64,000 bases of DNA, taken from NCBI GenBank assembly GCA_015501585.1, contig JADNRY010000209.1, forward strand, positions 42,031-106,030. Direction: 5' to 3'. Below are positions 22,273-34,604 of the stretch, piece after piece. Source of the DNA: Rhodocollybia butyracea (taxonomy: Eukaryota; Basidiomycota; Agaricomycetes; Agaricales; Omphalotaceae). The notes beneath the pieces are model-generated. The model made no database searches. It saw only the letters and a program-made list of their open reading frames with translations, and was not told the DNA's origin. A program made the translations under genes and the position numbers. Numbering within the stretch: the stretch's first letter is position 1; the number at the start of each line of letters is the position of its first letter.

Positions 22273-24017
22273 TCAAGTATAATTGACTGAGCATGTTTTT
22301 TTTATGCTTCCATAATCTATGCCAGCTTTTTCAAAAAAGCATTTGTCACATATTTCAACAATATTGGGTTTACATTTATTGGGTATGATACTAATACTAA
22401 AATTGCTGTCTCCAGGCTGTGCATGATTCTTTTTCCTTTCAATCAATATATCAGCCCTCATTATTTTTAAAGCAGTATCCCAATCTTTTGCACTTACTTT
22501 TGGAATTTGAATAGGTGTAGGAATGGCATATGGTAATATTCCATTGGATGCACACTGAAGAACATTAGTCCAACCGGAGCTAAATAATACATCTCTCATT
22601 ATGCGCATGACTTTTTCTTTTGCTAAGTAGTTTTTACCTGATACCATTCCAGTATCAGCATCATAAAGTACAACTATGCCATCACTATCAAATTCTTCAG
22701 AAAATAGGTCACTATCTGTTGCAGCAGGGGTAAAGTTTGAAACTAGACCTGAAGTGATATCATCACCAAAAGGGATAGAAATAGGCAAATTGGACTGATT
22801 ACCAGCTTTCATTTGGGACCAAAAGTCATCTTTAGCATCTAAGCATTCATATCTCAAGTTCATATTTTTCATGTAAAACAGCTCTTTATCTCCAAATTCA
22901 TAATTTTCAAAAGCTTCATGCCATGATTCACTATCTGCTTTGAGATCTTTACCTGTGCGCCAAGGTTTAAATAGTGTCAACATTGTGCAGCAATAGAATT
23001 CACGGTCTTCTTTGTCTGGTTGTGGTAGTGGTGGTCCTATAAAGTTAGGCACTACATTTTGCCAGTTGCACGTGGCAACAGGAAGATGTGTATTAGCTAA
23101 GGGATGACCATGTATAAATGTTAAAGTATTATTTGAATGTGCAGGCTCCTCAGAATTCAATTCATTAGATATATTTTGTTTACTGCTCTTTTTAGTTGTT
23201 CGGGTAAAGCAGCGAATCCAATCATATAGGTAAAAAGATGAATGTTTTAGAGGCGGTGGGTATAATCATATGTTGAAGAAAGACCAACCAGTTTACCTTT
23301 TTTTTTTAATGAGAACAACTTTATTGTCCCATGAATATCTTGTGGATACCATACTTTGCATGCCTCCATTACAAAGTCTTCCAAAAAAAAGGAACAAAGC
23401 AATGACTGGAGTAATGGTCAGGATTTTGCAGAAGATACAAGCATATCATAGGACTTCCTAGCTCTAATTTTGTTGCCAAAGCATTGACCATTTTAGTTAA
23501 TAAAATGTGGGTCTTATCTTTTGCTGACTGAGATCCATCTATTATTGCGGTATTCTTTTCAAATATTGTCTTCATACTGTCAAATGCTACATGTGTTTTC
23601 AGTCCTGTCTTAGTTATGTAATCAGTAACATAACATACAACATCTTTTATTGCAGTACCAGAGGTCAAAGAAGAAGTGACATCAGTATTGCAGCGCATAA
23701 GATATGTAAGGGCAGGTGAAATATCATTAAGCCAAGGTTCTAACTTTTTGAGAGAAATATGACCTGTATCTGGATCAACAGAAGAGATTGGATAAGTTGT
23801 GCGCAGAAAGCAAGCCTTGCATTTGCAGTATTTATTATTCAGACATGAGACAGCAAATTTATCCATACTTCGAATACTACCATCTGGTCGGAATGCTCTT
23901 AAGCAATCATGCAAATTGGATTTTAAAAGTAAATCATTTATATCAAATAAATACCTATCAAACCATGCATTATATAGGATGCAACTACTACAAGTTGTAT
24001 CATCACAACCACAACAT
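22273..24017 (-). pseudogene. Helitron Rep C-terminal part with Y2 motif
   Basis: Directly beyond the MITE the frame continues with a cysteine cluster (CCGCDDTTCSSC) and SNLHDC. Frame 23914-23369 holds a cysteine cluster (YCKCKAC) and the Rep tyrosine motif YVTDYITK (23609-23632; both tyrosines and the lysine present), which nicks DNA and holds it covalently. An 8-A run at 23383-23390 then appears one base short and shifts the frame. Frame 23160-22273 carries the conserved FYCCTMLTLFKPWRTGKDLK linker that leads to the helicase. Another shift sits in the homopolymer at 22296-22303. Confidence 0.8.
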
Positions 24018-24302
24018 CAGGAAAAGCTGTTTTTGCCTAGGTGACCCCAGAGTGGCCTAAAGCAAACTAGGTGACCTATGAATCCTATGGCATCCTAGGA
24101 ATTTGGGTTCATCCCTTGCCAGTCAAGGCTCTTGAGGATTCCCTAGGGTATCCTAGGCAAACCCAGGGCAAGCCTAGGGAATCCTCAAGAGCCTTGACTG
24201 GCAAGGGACGAGCCCAAATTCCTAGGATGCCATAGGATTCATAGGTCACCTAGTTTGCTTTAGGCCACTCTGGGGTCACCTAGGCAAAAATGGCTTTTCC
24301 TG
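24018..24302. mobile_element. CAGGAAAA-family MITE, copy 1 (285 bp)
   Basis: The whole element is one long inverted repeat: CAGGAAAAGCTGTTTTTGCC at the left matches GGCAAAAATGGCTTTTCCTG at the right, and the arms pair almost to the centre (CCTAGGTGACC, CCAGAGTGGCC and so on). AT flanks both sides (24016-24017 and 24303-24304). It sits inside the Helitron Rep frame; removing it with one AT gives an open reading frame across the junction, so these boundaries are secure. Confidence 0.9.
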
Positions 24303-26985
24303 ATGAAGAAGGAGGTGGAGATACAGGAAGAGTCAATTCAGGGCTAATATAAGCATCATTAGTCTCAGCTAGATGTACAGCATTGATAACATCATCTTTA
24401 TTAGATGATACAAATTCACCAATGCGCACACTTTCTAGATAGGCTAATAACCAAATTTGAAAATCAGAACTGGGATCTAATAGGCTATTTTTAATTTCTA
24501 ATGGTGACAATGTATTAAGTGCATATGCTACACCATGAAGATGCAAAGTAAGGCGACCTTGTTGTTCCACAGTACAATAATATGCAGCCATAGGACCAAA
24601 CAATCCTGGAGCAGTAGGTGTACCAATAACAATATCTAAAAATAAAGTAACCATAAAATGGAAAAAACGTGCACCTGCAGCTGGGTTGCGACTTAGAAGA
24701 GTGCAGCGAATTTCACTGCTGCGGAAAGGTACATTAAAGGACTCATTAGTATCAGCAAAGTACATGCATATTGGATGCTTTTGATCACAAGGTGCAATAG
24801 TGAAATACCATGTAGGTGCACCTACATAAGTTGCAAGAGACCATATCTCATGCTGCATTACTTTCTTACTACTTATTGAGCCTTGAACTTTTTTGGAACC
24901 TAGATCCATGTCTCGAAGTAATGAAAAACAGTTGGCTTCTTCTTCTGTTGCAGGTTTTACAAACTCTCCATTAGCTATGCGGCTGCTCAAATCATGTAAA
25001 GTTTCTTTACTAACAGAAAGCATGCATGCAGATATACTATCGATTTGCTTTGAATTAGCAACAATAAAACTTTGAGTTGTACTTGCTTTTACTTGCTTAT
25101 GACTGAATGCCACAAACGGAAAGGAGAGATCCATCTGGAATCGCTTATCATGATACATCATGAGAAATTTTTTGTGAGTTGCATCTGATAATTTTGATTC
25201 AGACAAAGAAGTTGAGCCTATTCCCCCTAATCCAAATGGAAAGAGCCATGGAAACATTTTTGGATAAAGGTGAATATTGTTCCAGATACTCTCTGGCTTT
25301 GCAGCATGAGAGGACCGCATAAATTTACCCTCGTCATCTAAGTGTCTAATAGCTATTGCCCGCGATTGATCTTTAGACTTTAGATCAATATCTTCACCAA
25401 CAATACCATGAACAGTAAATACACAGTCGCTTTCTTCTACACCATTATCTTCCAAATTATCATGAACACTAACACCTTCAGCATTGCGGTTTGTCCCTTT
25501 CTTGAAATACTCAACAGCAACAATAGGTTTATCCTCTGAATAGCCATCCAAATTAGATGGAGAGAAAATAACATCAGAATAGTCACTATGATTCAGTATG
25601 CAACATTTGATAGCGCAAGCTACAACATTGCACCGCACCAATAACAGAGCCCGCTTGTAATCATCATCAGTAGGGGCACAGCTACCAGAAAACAAGATGG
25701 CAAGAACATCATCAAAGTCTTCTCTAGGAGGGGGTAATATATCATATATCTTAGGAGTAGGATTTTCAAATGCAATAACATTGGAAACAAGCTTGCTATG
25801 GCCTATTGATCCACCTATCTGCACCCGCATGAAACATTTAGAATGCCGCACTCTTGCTACCAATAATTTTTCTATAAAAGTTAAAGACTGTAGCTCGGGA
25901 GGCACATTTCCTAACCATAAACCATTGGCTAATGCGAAGCGCGGAACACCACCTTGCCTGATTTTTGCACGGCAAGAATTGCAAACCTTATCAGAACAAG
26001 AAGTATCTAAAACAGGACCGCAATATTCTCGCACAGGTTCAGAAACATCAGATCTGGGAAGGCGGGTTATACCAGGTTTTTCCAATATATGCAACATATT
26101 TTTAATATGTTTCAATGGAGACAACATAGTCAAGACTGTCAGTTGACCACATACAGCACAGCCACCTTCTTCAAAATTTGCAGGGTCAGATGCATTGCAC
26201 CAATTTCTGATAGTATTATCTACATGAATTTGAGAAACAGGTTCAGGAGGAAAACTGCCAGAGGTACTGGGAATAGCAAGAGGCTCAGTCAAGGTCTGAT
26301 GCAGCTCTGAGTTAGCAGTATCATTGGAACCATCAGATTGGCATAAGTTCACAAATGATGGTGATGGGCTGAGAGTTGCAGATGATGAAAATTCTATTGA
26401 GAATGAAGGATGAAAAACTGATGAAGCTTCAGTATAATCACCAGTAGATGCATAAGTATGTGAAATATCAGAAGGTTTATGCACATCACTAGAGGAGGTA
26501 TTAACAGTAGTAGTATGTGAAATATCAGATGGTTTATGCACATCACTAGAGGAGGTATTAACAGTACTAGTGCAACCTTCAAGCACATGATTTGAAATAT
26601 GAGCTTCAGATACAAATGATTGGCATGATTTAAATGCATAATGATTAGGCATATTACTATCAGAGATGGAAAAAGAATGGCAAGACACATCCCAAGGATT
26701 TACTGAAGGTTCCTTCTTTGAGCGCCTGCCTCCACCACTGAAAAAACTTTGGGGTTGTAAACTGTTAAGCTTATCAGAGCGGCACCACAAGTTGAAAGTA
26801 GCAATAATTATCTCAAGTTGATTATCGGAATATAATATAAACATAGCAAAGATCCCCACAACTATGACATATTCATAAGCAAAAAACACATATGAATAAC
26901 CAGATACACCCTCTAGCATGTGCATAGAAAGGTAGACTGAGACAGATAATGGCAAATCAATGATTGCCAATATCACACAAGACAC
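24303..26985 (-). pseudogene. Helitron Rep N-terminal part (HUH nuclease)
   Basis: One long open frame without stops. The first 70-80 codons are hydrophobic and probably upstream or intronic; a likely start is within GGGRRSKKEPSVNPWDV or at MPNHYAF (26649). In order: a tandem 60 bp duplication (TVNTSSSDVHKPSDISHT twice, 26460-26575), a cysteine motif CAVCGQ, a VCNSCRAK motif, the DUF6570-like block ALANGLWLGNVPPELQSLTF, a nuclease region with GAPTWYFTIAPCDQKHP, and the metal-binding HUH motif LTLHLHGV (HLH at 24535-24543). The Rep nicks and joins single-stranded DNA. The frame is cut at residue about 895 by the MITE, which adds a premature end. Confidence 0.85.
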
Positions 26986-28240
26986 GCCGCAGCGTAGAAC
27001 ACATAGGGTATGTAATGAAACACAGCTGCAATGAGCAGTTGATATCTATTGCAAGAAGGTTAGACACCAGCATAATGTAGGGAGCCAAAAAAAATAACAT
27101 ACATTGCAAAAACGAAGCAGAGCGCGATAGATCAAAGCAGCGCAAACATATACAAACTCAAACTGCACCAAAAAATGGAGTCAGGCGAAGTGACCGATGC
27201 AAATAAATAGTACACACCAAAGGCTCAAGTAACAAGCTAGAGTAACAACCAAACCAAAGAGATGGCAAATGCATCAGCATCATAAGTATCAATGCAGACA
27301 CAGTGATGCATGCAAATGACTGTAAAACACAAGGTTGCATGCAGATAAATCATTAGTGAAGATATTGAAAGTTAAAAATGCAGAGTGCGGAAGATGTTTA
27401 ACATATGTTGTTAGTGAGATTCATGAGTCATTGAAGATCAGATGTTGGCAGCCGTTGTTACCAGAGATATTGGAGGTTGCAAGAGAATACATCAGATGCC
27501 GATAGTGAGAATTAGAAGATAGGGAATTATTTGAAGCCATCAGTGGAAGTGCGGAATTTGGCAGAAACCAGAATTTTTAGCGGCAGAAGCCGATATAGCA
27601 AAGATCATAAGTTGAGCAGAGACATCAGAAGCAGTAGTAAAGAGAGTAGTATTGTTTGGTGAGATATTCGAAGTTGCCAGCGAAAAGAGAACCAGAAATT
27701 GTCGAGGCAGAAACTGTTAGCGATGATCGCAAATTGATGGTGGTGGTATTCAAAGCCAGTAGTAAAAAGAGCACAATTTTGAAAGTAGTTAGTGAGAATT
27801 CCAAGTATGGCAAAACAATTCATCAGAGAAGAAGATAAAATGAAGTGGGCGGAACAAGCACAAGGTTGAGCAGCAAGATGCAGCTGCGCGACACGACACC
27901 CCAATCGCAAAACTTGCAACCTAAACCCAGCATAAAAAGTAGTATGGACTGCGGAGACAATATCAGCATTGAAAAACCAGTTAACGAAAATAGAATTACC
28001 AGCAGCACCAGTTTGAGCAACATATGTGATTTAAAAGTAGCAACCTGCGAGTGGAATAGATGAGAAGCAGAAGTTGCCGCGTCAACATCACGGGGGTGAA
28101 ATTACTAAGCACTAACTATGCAGTGCATCACATCGGATCAAAACTTGAAATATATTTAACGAGCAGGCTGCAAATTAATCACGACTGCAGAAATTCAGAA
28201 AAAAAGTAGTACAAGTAAGAGAAATTGCTGCTAAAGTCGA
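26986..28240. other. Purine-rich non-coding stretch
   Basis: Plus strand rich in A and G with many loosely repeated GCAGAAG/AGTAGTAAAGAGAG words. Probably the 5' flank of the Helitron, or its 5' non-coding region; no coding exon is supported. Confidence 0.4.
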
Positions 28241-28242
28241 GA

Positions 28243-29654
28243 CTAAAGCAAAACAGATTCAAAGGCATCTTCTAAACCAATTTCATCACTTTCACTTGCT
28301 TCCATCTTCATTGCATCTGCAGAGAGTTTACTGGCATGAAATGCAGCAAACGCTGCAGGCAAACGAGCTGATGTTACTATGGCCAGACCACATTGCAGTA
28401 AAGGGCCTCCCTTTTCATTAGGTGTGAGTTTTGGTAGGCTGGTTCCGTGCTAATCGCTGGGCCTCCAGAACACGGCTCTGTTTGATGCACCTTGGATGCA
28501 TATCCCATAGTCAGACAAGTAGAAATGGCTGCCCATATCTTCTGCGGTATTATTGCAAAAGGTGGTCCATGACGCTGCCCAGTCATGAGGTTGGTTTTTG
28601 CGATGAATCGGTCTAATCACAATCAGGCAGTACTTCGCAGTCACTGTTGAAGCTCACCTTGCATAGTTGCGGGCAAAAACACCAGAAGGAGGTGCAAGGC
28701 CGGCATTGTGAAAAACAAGAGGCACTCCATCATCTACATCGACGGTATATGTCTGCTGCTTTCCGCCGTTGGCTATCGTTGGGTCCATCTTGTACAGATC
28801 ATGCTTCTTACGTCTGCCAATAATTTATTGGGGGATTCAAGGTTCCGAGCCAAATCAAGGTGCATGCGGGACCGCGAACCTGCAGACCAGCCAGAAATCA
28901 CAAGAGAGCCTGAATCTTCCTTCTAGTGAATGTTAGCTTAGAATGTCGGACAGTGATATTGAGGCATCCTTACCCAGATATTCCTCGCTAGGGTGACATT
29001 TAGCAGAACAATTTCATTGACCCAGTACAAGACCTTCTCTTCTTTGCAGAACTTACTAATTGCCATTGCAACAAGTTTACCATTTTCATCCTCATAAATT
29101 GCACTTTTGTCGCCAGTGAGATCATGGTCGAGTTTCGCAGGATCAAGCATATGCATGGCTTTCCGGTTGATATGCGTATCAGGCTGCCGAGCCTTGCATA
29201 TCTGGTAACTCCACAAATCCCAAATGGCCTGATTTTCGACAACCCAGTGCCTCAGCGGTGGATAAGGCACATCTTTTTGCTTCACAGTGTAGATAGGGAT
29301 AAGTGCATGCAGTTGTTGAATAGCAAACTGCACACATTCGTTGTGCATGTTGAGAAGAAGAAGTTTCGCTAGCTCAAGCTTCTGCCTAGCTCGAGCTTGC
29401 TGGAGTGAGGTACATGCGCGGACAGCGTCCCGGGCAGCAGATGCAATTTGGGCAGTGCTTAAGACAACCCAGGACTTGTACTCAGTAAGACTGTTCTCTG
29501 GCGATTTTTCGGGAAAGTGAGATTTGAGGAATGTCAAGATTTTTGAACAAGAAGGTATCATATCAGGGGTGGTAGGGTTGCAAAGCTCGTCGGCCCATGA
29601 TTTATCAGTGGCAATATGCCTGGAGAATGCGCGGAAACGTGCCTCATTCTTAGG
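28243..29654 (-). pseudogene. Agaricomycete-expanded family, 2OG-Fe(II) oxygenase-like, broken
   Basis: Exon a runs from ATG 29654 (MPKNEARFRAF) to 28974; intron 28923-28973 (51 nt); then an exon from 28922 (KEDSGSLVISGWSAGS); intron 28613-28657 (45 nt); final exon 28612-28243. The N-terminal half is helical (ATAEIA-like helices, LQQARARQKLELAKLLLLNM). The C-terminal half (YTVDVDDGVPLVF, IHRKNQPHDWAASWTT, SHFYLSDYGI, VFWRPSD-HGTSLP) has the shape of a 2-oxoglutarate/Fe(II) dioxygenase core, with HGT as the distal metal histidine; Lys stands where I would expect the metal Asp (HRK instead of HRD). Two breaks: a one-base deletion near 28800 and an in-frame TAG at 28450-28452 where Trp is expected. 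TET/JBP-type oxygenases are expanded with transposons in mushrooms, but membership is not proven here. Confidence 0.5.
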
Positions 29655-29659
29655 CATCG

Positions 29660-30638
29660 TGAAAGACTGAAAGTAAGGTGAGTCGTGGGTCACATGTACC
29701 TAATTCGGGCAGGATCAAACTTAAGTTCTATGTTTTTCTACCACTGCGACAAATAATTCATGCCCCCAAAGATTTGGACTGTGCAGGTAGGCCTACTTTT
29801 CTTGCAATTTGTTGGCTTAGATTAATAAATAATCCAAAACCAGGCAGCTGCTGGTTTAAAACCATCGCAGGCCAGCTCATCAGCCCACCAGCCTTTCAAG
29901 GTTATTGCATCCTCCTTCACTCACAATAACCCAGAAGTACACCATCGATCCATGCGACAACGCCAAGGCCCTCCTTCCTTCTGGAACTGCCATACCCCTC
30001 TAAGCTCTCTTTTTCTCTGCCCTTCCGCGGCTGGCTACCACCTTATTCGATAATTTTTAGTGCCAGGTATGCACTAGTGAGGAGAGTAGCAGGGCCCAGA
30101 TGTGAGTATGTTTTGCAGATAAGCATGCAACCCAATTAACGCGAGGCCCAGGACCTGCGTGGCAGCAGTGCCATCCATGTTGTTGCCGGATTTATTTGGT
30201 ATCGCCGGCAAGCAGCAACCGCTGCGCCTCATCTGCAAGATTAACTTTGTACACTTGCGGACATCTCTTAACTGGATGAGCGCAAGTGCGGGATGCATTG
30301 CATCCTGGGAGCGGATCATGCATTTGTTGGCTGGCCGGTAGTGGCTCACGCGGACGCTGCGTGCACCCCACCTATGCTTAGCCCACTGCCGGCACATTCA
30401 CCAGCACTCTTGCATGGGACCAGAGGATTGCTTTCTGCGCGGGTGAGGCTAGCGCGGGACCTCCCACCGTCGACAAGCCAGTGGCGAGGAGTTCGGCTCC
30501 TAGTATCATTAGCGCTCGCTGGGCGCCTAAAGTTCGAAAACTTCTCTTACGACCTCCACCAGCAGTCGTAGATCCGGGCTTCCACCATCTGCCTACCGCC
30601 TGTTTCACTGTGGCCCCAGGGCCCGTAGGCAGCCGCTT
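29660..30638. other. No gene recognised
   Basis: GC-richer sequence between the pseudogene and the palindrome. Minus-strand frames at 30074-30397 and 30378-30647 have no motif. Confidence 0.4.
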
Positions 30639-30908
30639 CAGTAGCATTATTTAAATACCCCCAGTACCTGTTGTGGAGATTATGATAATAAACCCAGTAA
30701 GCTACTGTACAGTAAGAGTGTAGGGGCATTTTAATCCCTCTGTGTTCGCATTTGATGAGGTCATGTGACTCGTTTGTTGCAGCTTTTGTGTGGCTGGACG
30801 AAAATAGGTTATTTACGGGCCTATTTAGGCAATTTCTGGGATGGTAGCTAGCCCAAAAAAGACTATATATAATGTATCAATATTTGAGCACTACTCCGAG
30901 GTGGATTA

Positions 30909-31373
30909 GGCTCTGTTCAGTAGCGAGATCACCCTGAACTTGAACGTGAACCTCAAGTTTCATATTTCCATATACAATATTTGAAATCATATGAGTGACA
31001 ATCCGGACCTCAGTCGCCGGTCACCTTACCACTGCGCGCTAATGCGTGCAATCGATAAGAAAGCCACTGCTAGCATACCACCGCGCTGCCCACTGGATTT
31101 TGGGCTTTGTGGATGCCCGTTGATGCGTTTTCTGACCGTTCGATGATGTATGTTGACTGCCAGCAACTCCCTCTTCCGTTTTATAAGCCATGAGGAAAGA
31201 AAAAGAGCACGCGTGCGGGGCTCTGCGCGTCTGGTCACAATTATTACATCTATTTACAAGACATAGCGTCACATCAAAATCACATCAGACGAGGTTTTGA
31301 CTTTACTTAATATAGGAATTTGAAACTTCAAGTTCACATTGAGTTCAGGGTGAACTTGCTACTGAACAGAGCC
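30909..31373. mobile_element. Harbinger/Tourist-like MITE, left arm
   Basis: Inverted ends GGCTCTGTTCAGTAGC and GCTACTGAACAGAGCC, flanked by TTA on both sides (30906-30908 and 31374-31376). A three-base TTA/TAA duplication with GG-starting termini is typical of PIF/Harbinger MITEs. 465 bp, non-coding. Confidence 0.75.
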
Positions 31374-32994
31374 TTAGGCACCATAAGGGGATGGATTGCA
31401 TCGAAAAATCTAGATGACGTTCGGTCAAAGCTGGCTGAGCATTACCAAATTGGGTAATGCCATCAAAACAGTAAAAGCGGCCTAAAAAGCCTGCTTCTAC
31501 ATGGATATTCCGCCCTATAAGAGTGTAGATAGTATCTTTACATATATAATAGGTCCCTGAAGCGAAATTACAGCGATAGCTGCGGTCAAAGCTGTTTTAT
31601 TACCATATTTAGAATGCCAGCAAAGCGGCCTAAAAGCTTGATTATGCATGGGTATTCTACCTAATAGCAGTCTATACAGTGTTTATAGATGTACAGTAGG
31701 CACCTAAAGCGAAATTAAAGCAGGTATATGGTGTAATAGTAGCACTGCTTCGATGTTTGGATCTGTGGCTGTGTTGTAAAAAATCGAAATAAAAGTAGGG
31801 ATGTTTAATATACTAGTGGTACAGGCATGGTCTCTGCATAATAGATATATGCCTGAAGCGAAGTCAGAGCATTCTATGGAGATAATAGGCTGTAATTGCC
31901 CGCTCTAGGCCGGAGGAGGTCAAAGCTGTATGACCAAATAGGGAAATATATGATTACATACAGGTGGTGTTGAGTCGAAGTTGGGCTCAGTAATGGCATG
32001 GCCTCTCAAGGTCTGAGGTCTGGAATACATATCTGAGTGCTGTAGTATACTAGCTACGCCCTCCAGGTGTTATATTTGGCAATATGTGGGCAGGAATACG
32101 TACATGGAGTGATCAATGGTGAGTAACCATCAAAATTCGCATTTTTGAGGAATTAAATACTAATAATGAGTGTCTAAGCGCAGGTAGGACCTCAAACCTC
32201 GGTAGGTATACTCTCCAGCATAGTATACACTCGATCCATGTCCAAGAACCATTTATATGGCACCAGATGCGATGGTATACACTGATCTTTATTGATTTTC
32301 CCTCAAAACTCGATTTTTTGAGGAATTATCATGGAATATTGGGGTCTTAAGAGTAGCCAGGGGGCTAAGACGTCGTATATAGACTGTACTACATCGTATT
32401 AGTCTTTGCTATATGCAAGAACGATTTATGCAGCACCTGAAACGATAATATATCCTGATCTGTATGGATTCTGCCAAAAAATGCGATTTTCAGGAAATAA
32501 AATAGGCATAGAGTGTGCTACAAGTCTCAGATCATACTAAAAACTTGGGAAACATGTCTTCGAATTGAATTCAACGAGTACCAGGTGCTATATCTACATC
32601 TGGGTACCTCCATGGAATGATACTGTTGTAAGTGCACACTAAGATATCTCTACTTGGCTCAAAGTTCAGATCGTGACATTGAGATGTACATACTCCAACC
32701 TTTTGGTCTGGAGGGCCTCTATATGATTCAAATACATGATTACCCAAGTTTGAGCATAGTCTGAGGTGCATAGCACGCTCTATGCCTGTTTATCGCTGTA
32801 ATTTCGCTTCAGGGACCTATTATATATGTAAAGATACTATCTACACTCTTATAGGCGGAATATCCATGTAGAAGCAGGCTTTTTAGGCCGCTTTTACTGT
32901 TTTGATGGCATTACCCAATTTGGTAATGCTCAGCCAGCTTTGACCAAACGTCATCTAGATTTTTCGATGCAATCCATCCCCTTATGGTGCCTAA

Positions 32995-33459
32995 GGCTCT
33001 GTTCAGTAGCAAGTTCACCCTGAACTCAATGTGAACTTGAAGTTTCAAATTCCTATATTAAGTAAAGTCAAAACCTCGTCTGATGTGATTTTGATGTGAC
33101 GCTATGTCTTGTAACTAGATGTAATAATTGTGACCAGACGCGCAGAGCCCCGCATGCGTGCTCTTTTTCTTTCCTCATGGCTTATAAAACGGAAGAGGGA
33201 GTTGCTGGCAGTCAACATACATCATCGAACGGTCAGAAAACGCATCAACGGGCATCCACACTGCCCAAAATCCAGTGGGCAGCGCGGTGGTATGCTAGCA
33301 GTGGCTTTCTTATCGATTGCACGCATTAGCGTGCAGTGGTAAGGTGACCGGCGACTGAGGTCCGGATTGTCACTCATATGATTTCAAATATCGTATATGG
33401 AAATATGAAACTTGAGGTTCACGTTCAAGTTCAGGGTGATCTCGCTACTGAACAGAGCC
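32995..33459. mobile_element. Harbinger/Tourist-like MITE, right arm
   Basis: Inverted copy of the MITE at 30909, also 465 bp, flanked by TAA (32992-32994 and 33460-33462). Its presence at the mirror position means the arm was duplicated, or homogenised, after the MITE inserted. Confidence 0.75.
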
Positions 33460-33729
33460 TAATCCACCTCGGAGTAGTGCTCAAATATTGATACATTATA
33501 TATAGTCTTTTTTGGGCTAGCTACCATCCCAGAAATTGCCTAAATAGGCCCGTAAATAACCTATTTTCGTCCAGCCACACAAAAGCTGCAACAAACGAGT
33601 CACATGACCTCATCAAATGCGAACACAGAGGGATTAAAATGCCCCTACACTCTTACTGTACAGTAGCTTACTGGGTTTATTATCATAATCTCCACAACAG
33701 GTAATGGGGGTATTCAAATAATGCTACTG

Positions 33730-34600
33730 CAATGGGTGCCGTAGGCCGCCTGGAGAACAAGCGCGCAGGTTTTAGGTGCGGTTTTAGGAGGATGGGGGTG
33801 ATATGGAGAAAGGATGGAGATGCCGCTGCGGAGTGCAGAGGAAGAGGTTTTCTGCGAAGGAAGGATGGAGAGAAGGCAGACTGCAGTGCTTCTCCAGCAT
33901 GCGGTACCATTTATCTAGTCTTCAGCAAAGCCACCAGCTTGCGGCGAACCGTTGAAATACCGCCCGGAGTTTAGCTTCATCCTGCCGCCACTCCTAGAAC
34001 CGGCAGCCACATGCCCTCGCCTCAATCATTATGCAGTACATCCTTGCATGCTACATGATTCGTTCGGCTTACCGCCTTCTAGTGTAGAGACTGGCCGAAT
34101 TTTCCCCTCCGCCATTCATTTGGGATTGCACGGGGATTTGAATTATGAGTATTTATTGTGAGTACCTACCTTCAGGTTCTGCCATGGTACTCATCCGCCG
34201 GCTTTAGGAAGCAGTATATCCAACTCGCAAGTTCTGCCAGCTCTCCCTTCAATTGTCGCTCATCTCATACTCGGAGACCTCAGAATCAAGCAGAAGATGC
34301 ATACCGGCAGGTAGAGACAATCCTTTGAAAGATTATATGCCACCCATACTTCCTGCGGCATCCAGATGTACGACACTGCGATGGCCTCCGCACAACCACA
34401 CCTTACTTCCTACACCTCAGAACACCCATCTCGTCCCAATCCTCGGCGCTGCTCTTGGGTTCTGGAGCATGGACTCCCAGATACCTTGCTTAACCCCCGG
34501 ATCTGACTCGAAATCCCTTACCTCTCCATCCTTGTTTCCCCCTTCTCGCAACGATAGTCGAAGAACTCATCATCACATTCCGCAACCTCGGGAGTTGGGA
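33730..34600. other. No gene recognised
   Basis: Plus-strand frames at 33732-33974, 33952-34161 and 34253-34636 overlap but show no family and no convincing splice series. Confidence 0.35.
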
Positions 34601-34604
34601 CCTG

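Larger units (their letters stand above)
19254..26985 (-). mobile_element. Helitron (DUF6570-type), degenerate
   Basis: The ordered domains read on the minus strand are a cysteine-rich zinc-binding region, a DUF6570-like block, HUH Rep, Y2 motif, linker, PIF1 helicase and a ubiquitin-peptidase-like C-terminus, the layout of a Helitron RepHel protein with an extra tail. The 3' boundary is set near 19254, where bHLH copy D homology ends. A GC-rich hairpin (19264-19283, CCATCGCGC/GCGCGTGG with one bulge) lies there, as expected near a Helitron 3' end, but I did not find a canonical CTRR. The 5' end is unknown and may extend into the purine-rich region up to about 28.2 kb. Interrupted by a MITE at 24018-24302. 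Confidence 0.8.
30639..33729. mobile_element. Giant palindrome / foldback element 2 (3.1 kb)
   Basis: The ends CAGTAGCATTATTT and AAATAATGCTACTG mark two arms of about 950 bp (30639-31590 and 32780-33729) that are nearly identical inverted copies; for example, minus frame 31026-31238 and plus frame 33130-33342 differ at only a few of 70 residues. Each arm carries the same 465 bp MITE. The central 1.2 kb is not a perfect palindrome but repeats motifs such as GGTCAAAGCTG (31423, 31584, 31918) and CCTGAAGCGAAATTA. No transposase is encoded. No convincing target duplication was found. Confidence 0.8.

Noticed and set aside
30074..30647. Two overlapping minus-strand frames upstream of the oxygenase-like pseudogene as its first exons
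   Set aside because: No splice phase or sequence feature links them to the exon beginning at 29654.
31026..33342. Paired 70-77 codon frames in the palindrome arms as genes
   Set aside because: They lie within the non-coding MITE carried by both arms; similarity reflects DNA duplication.
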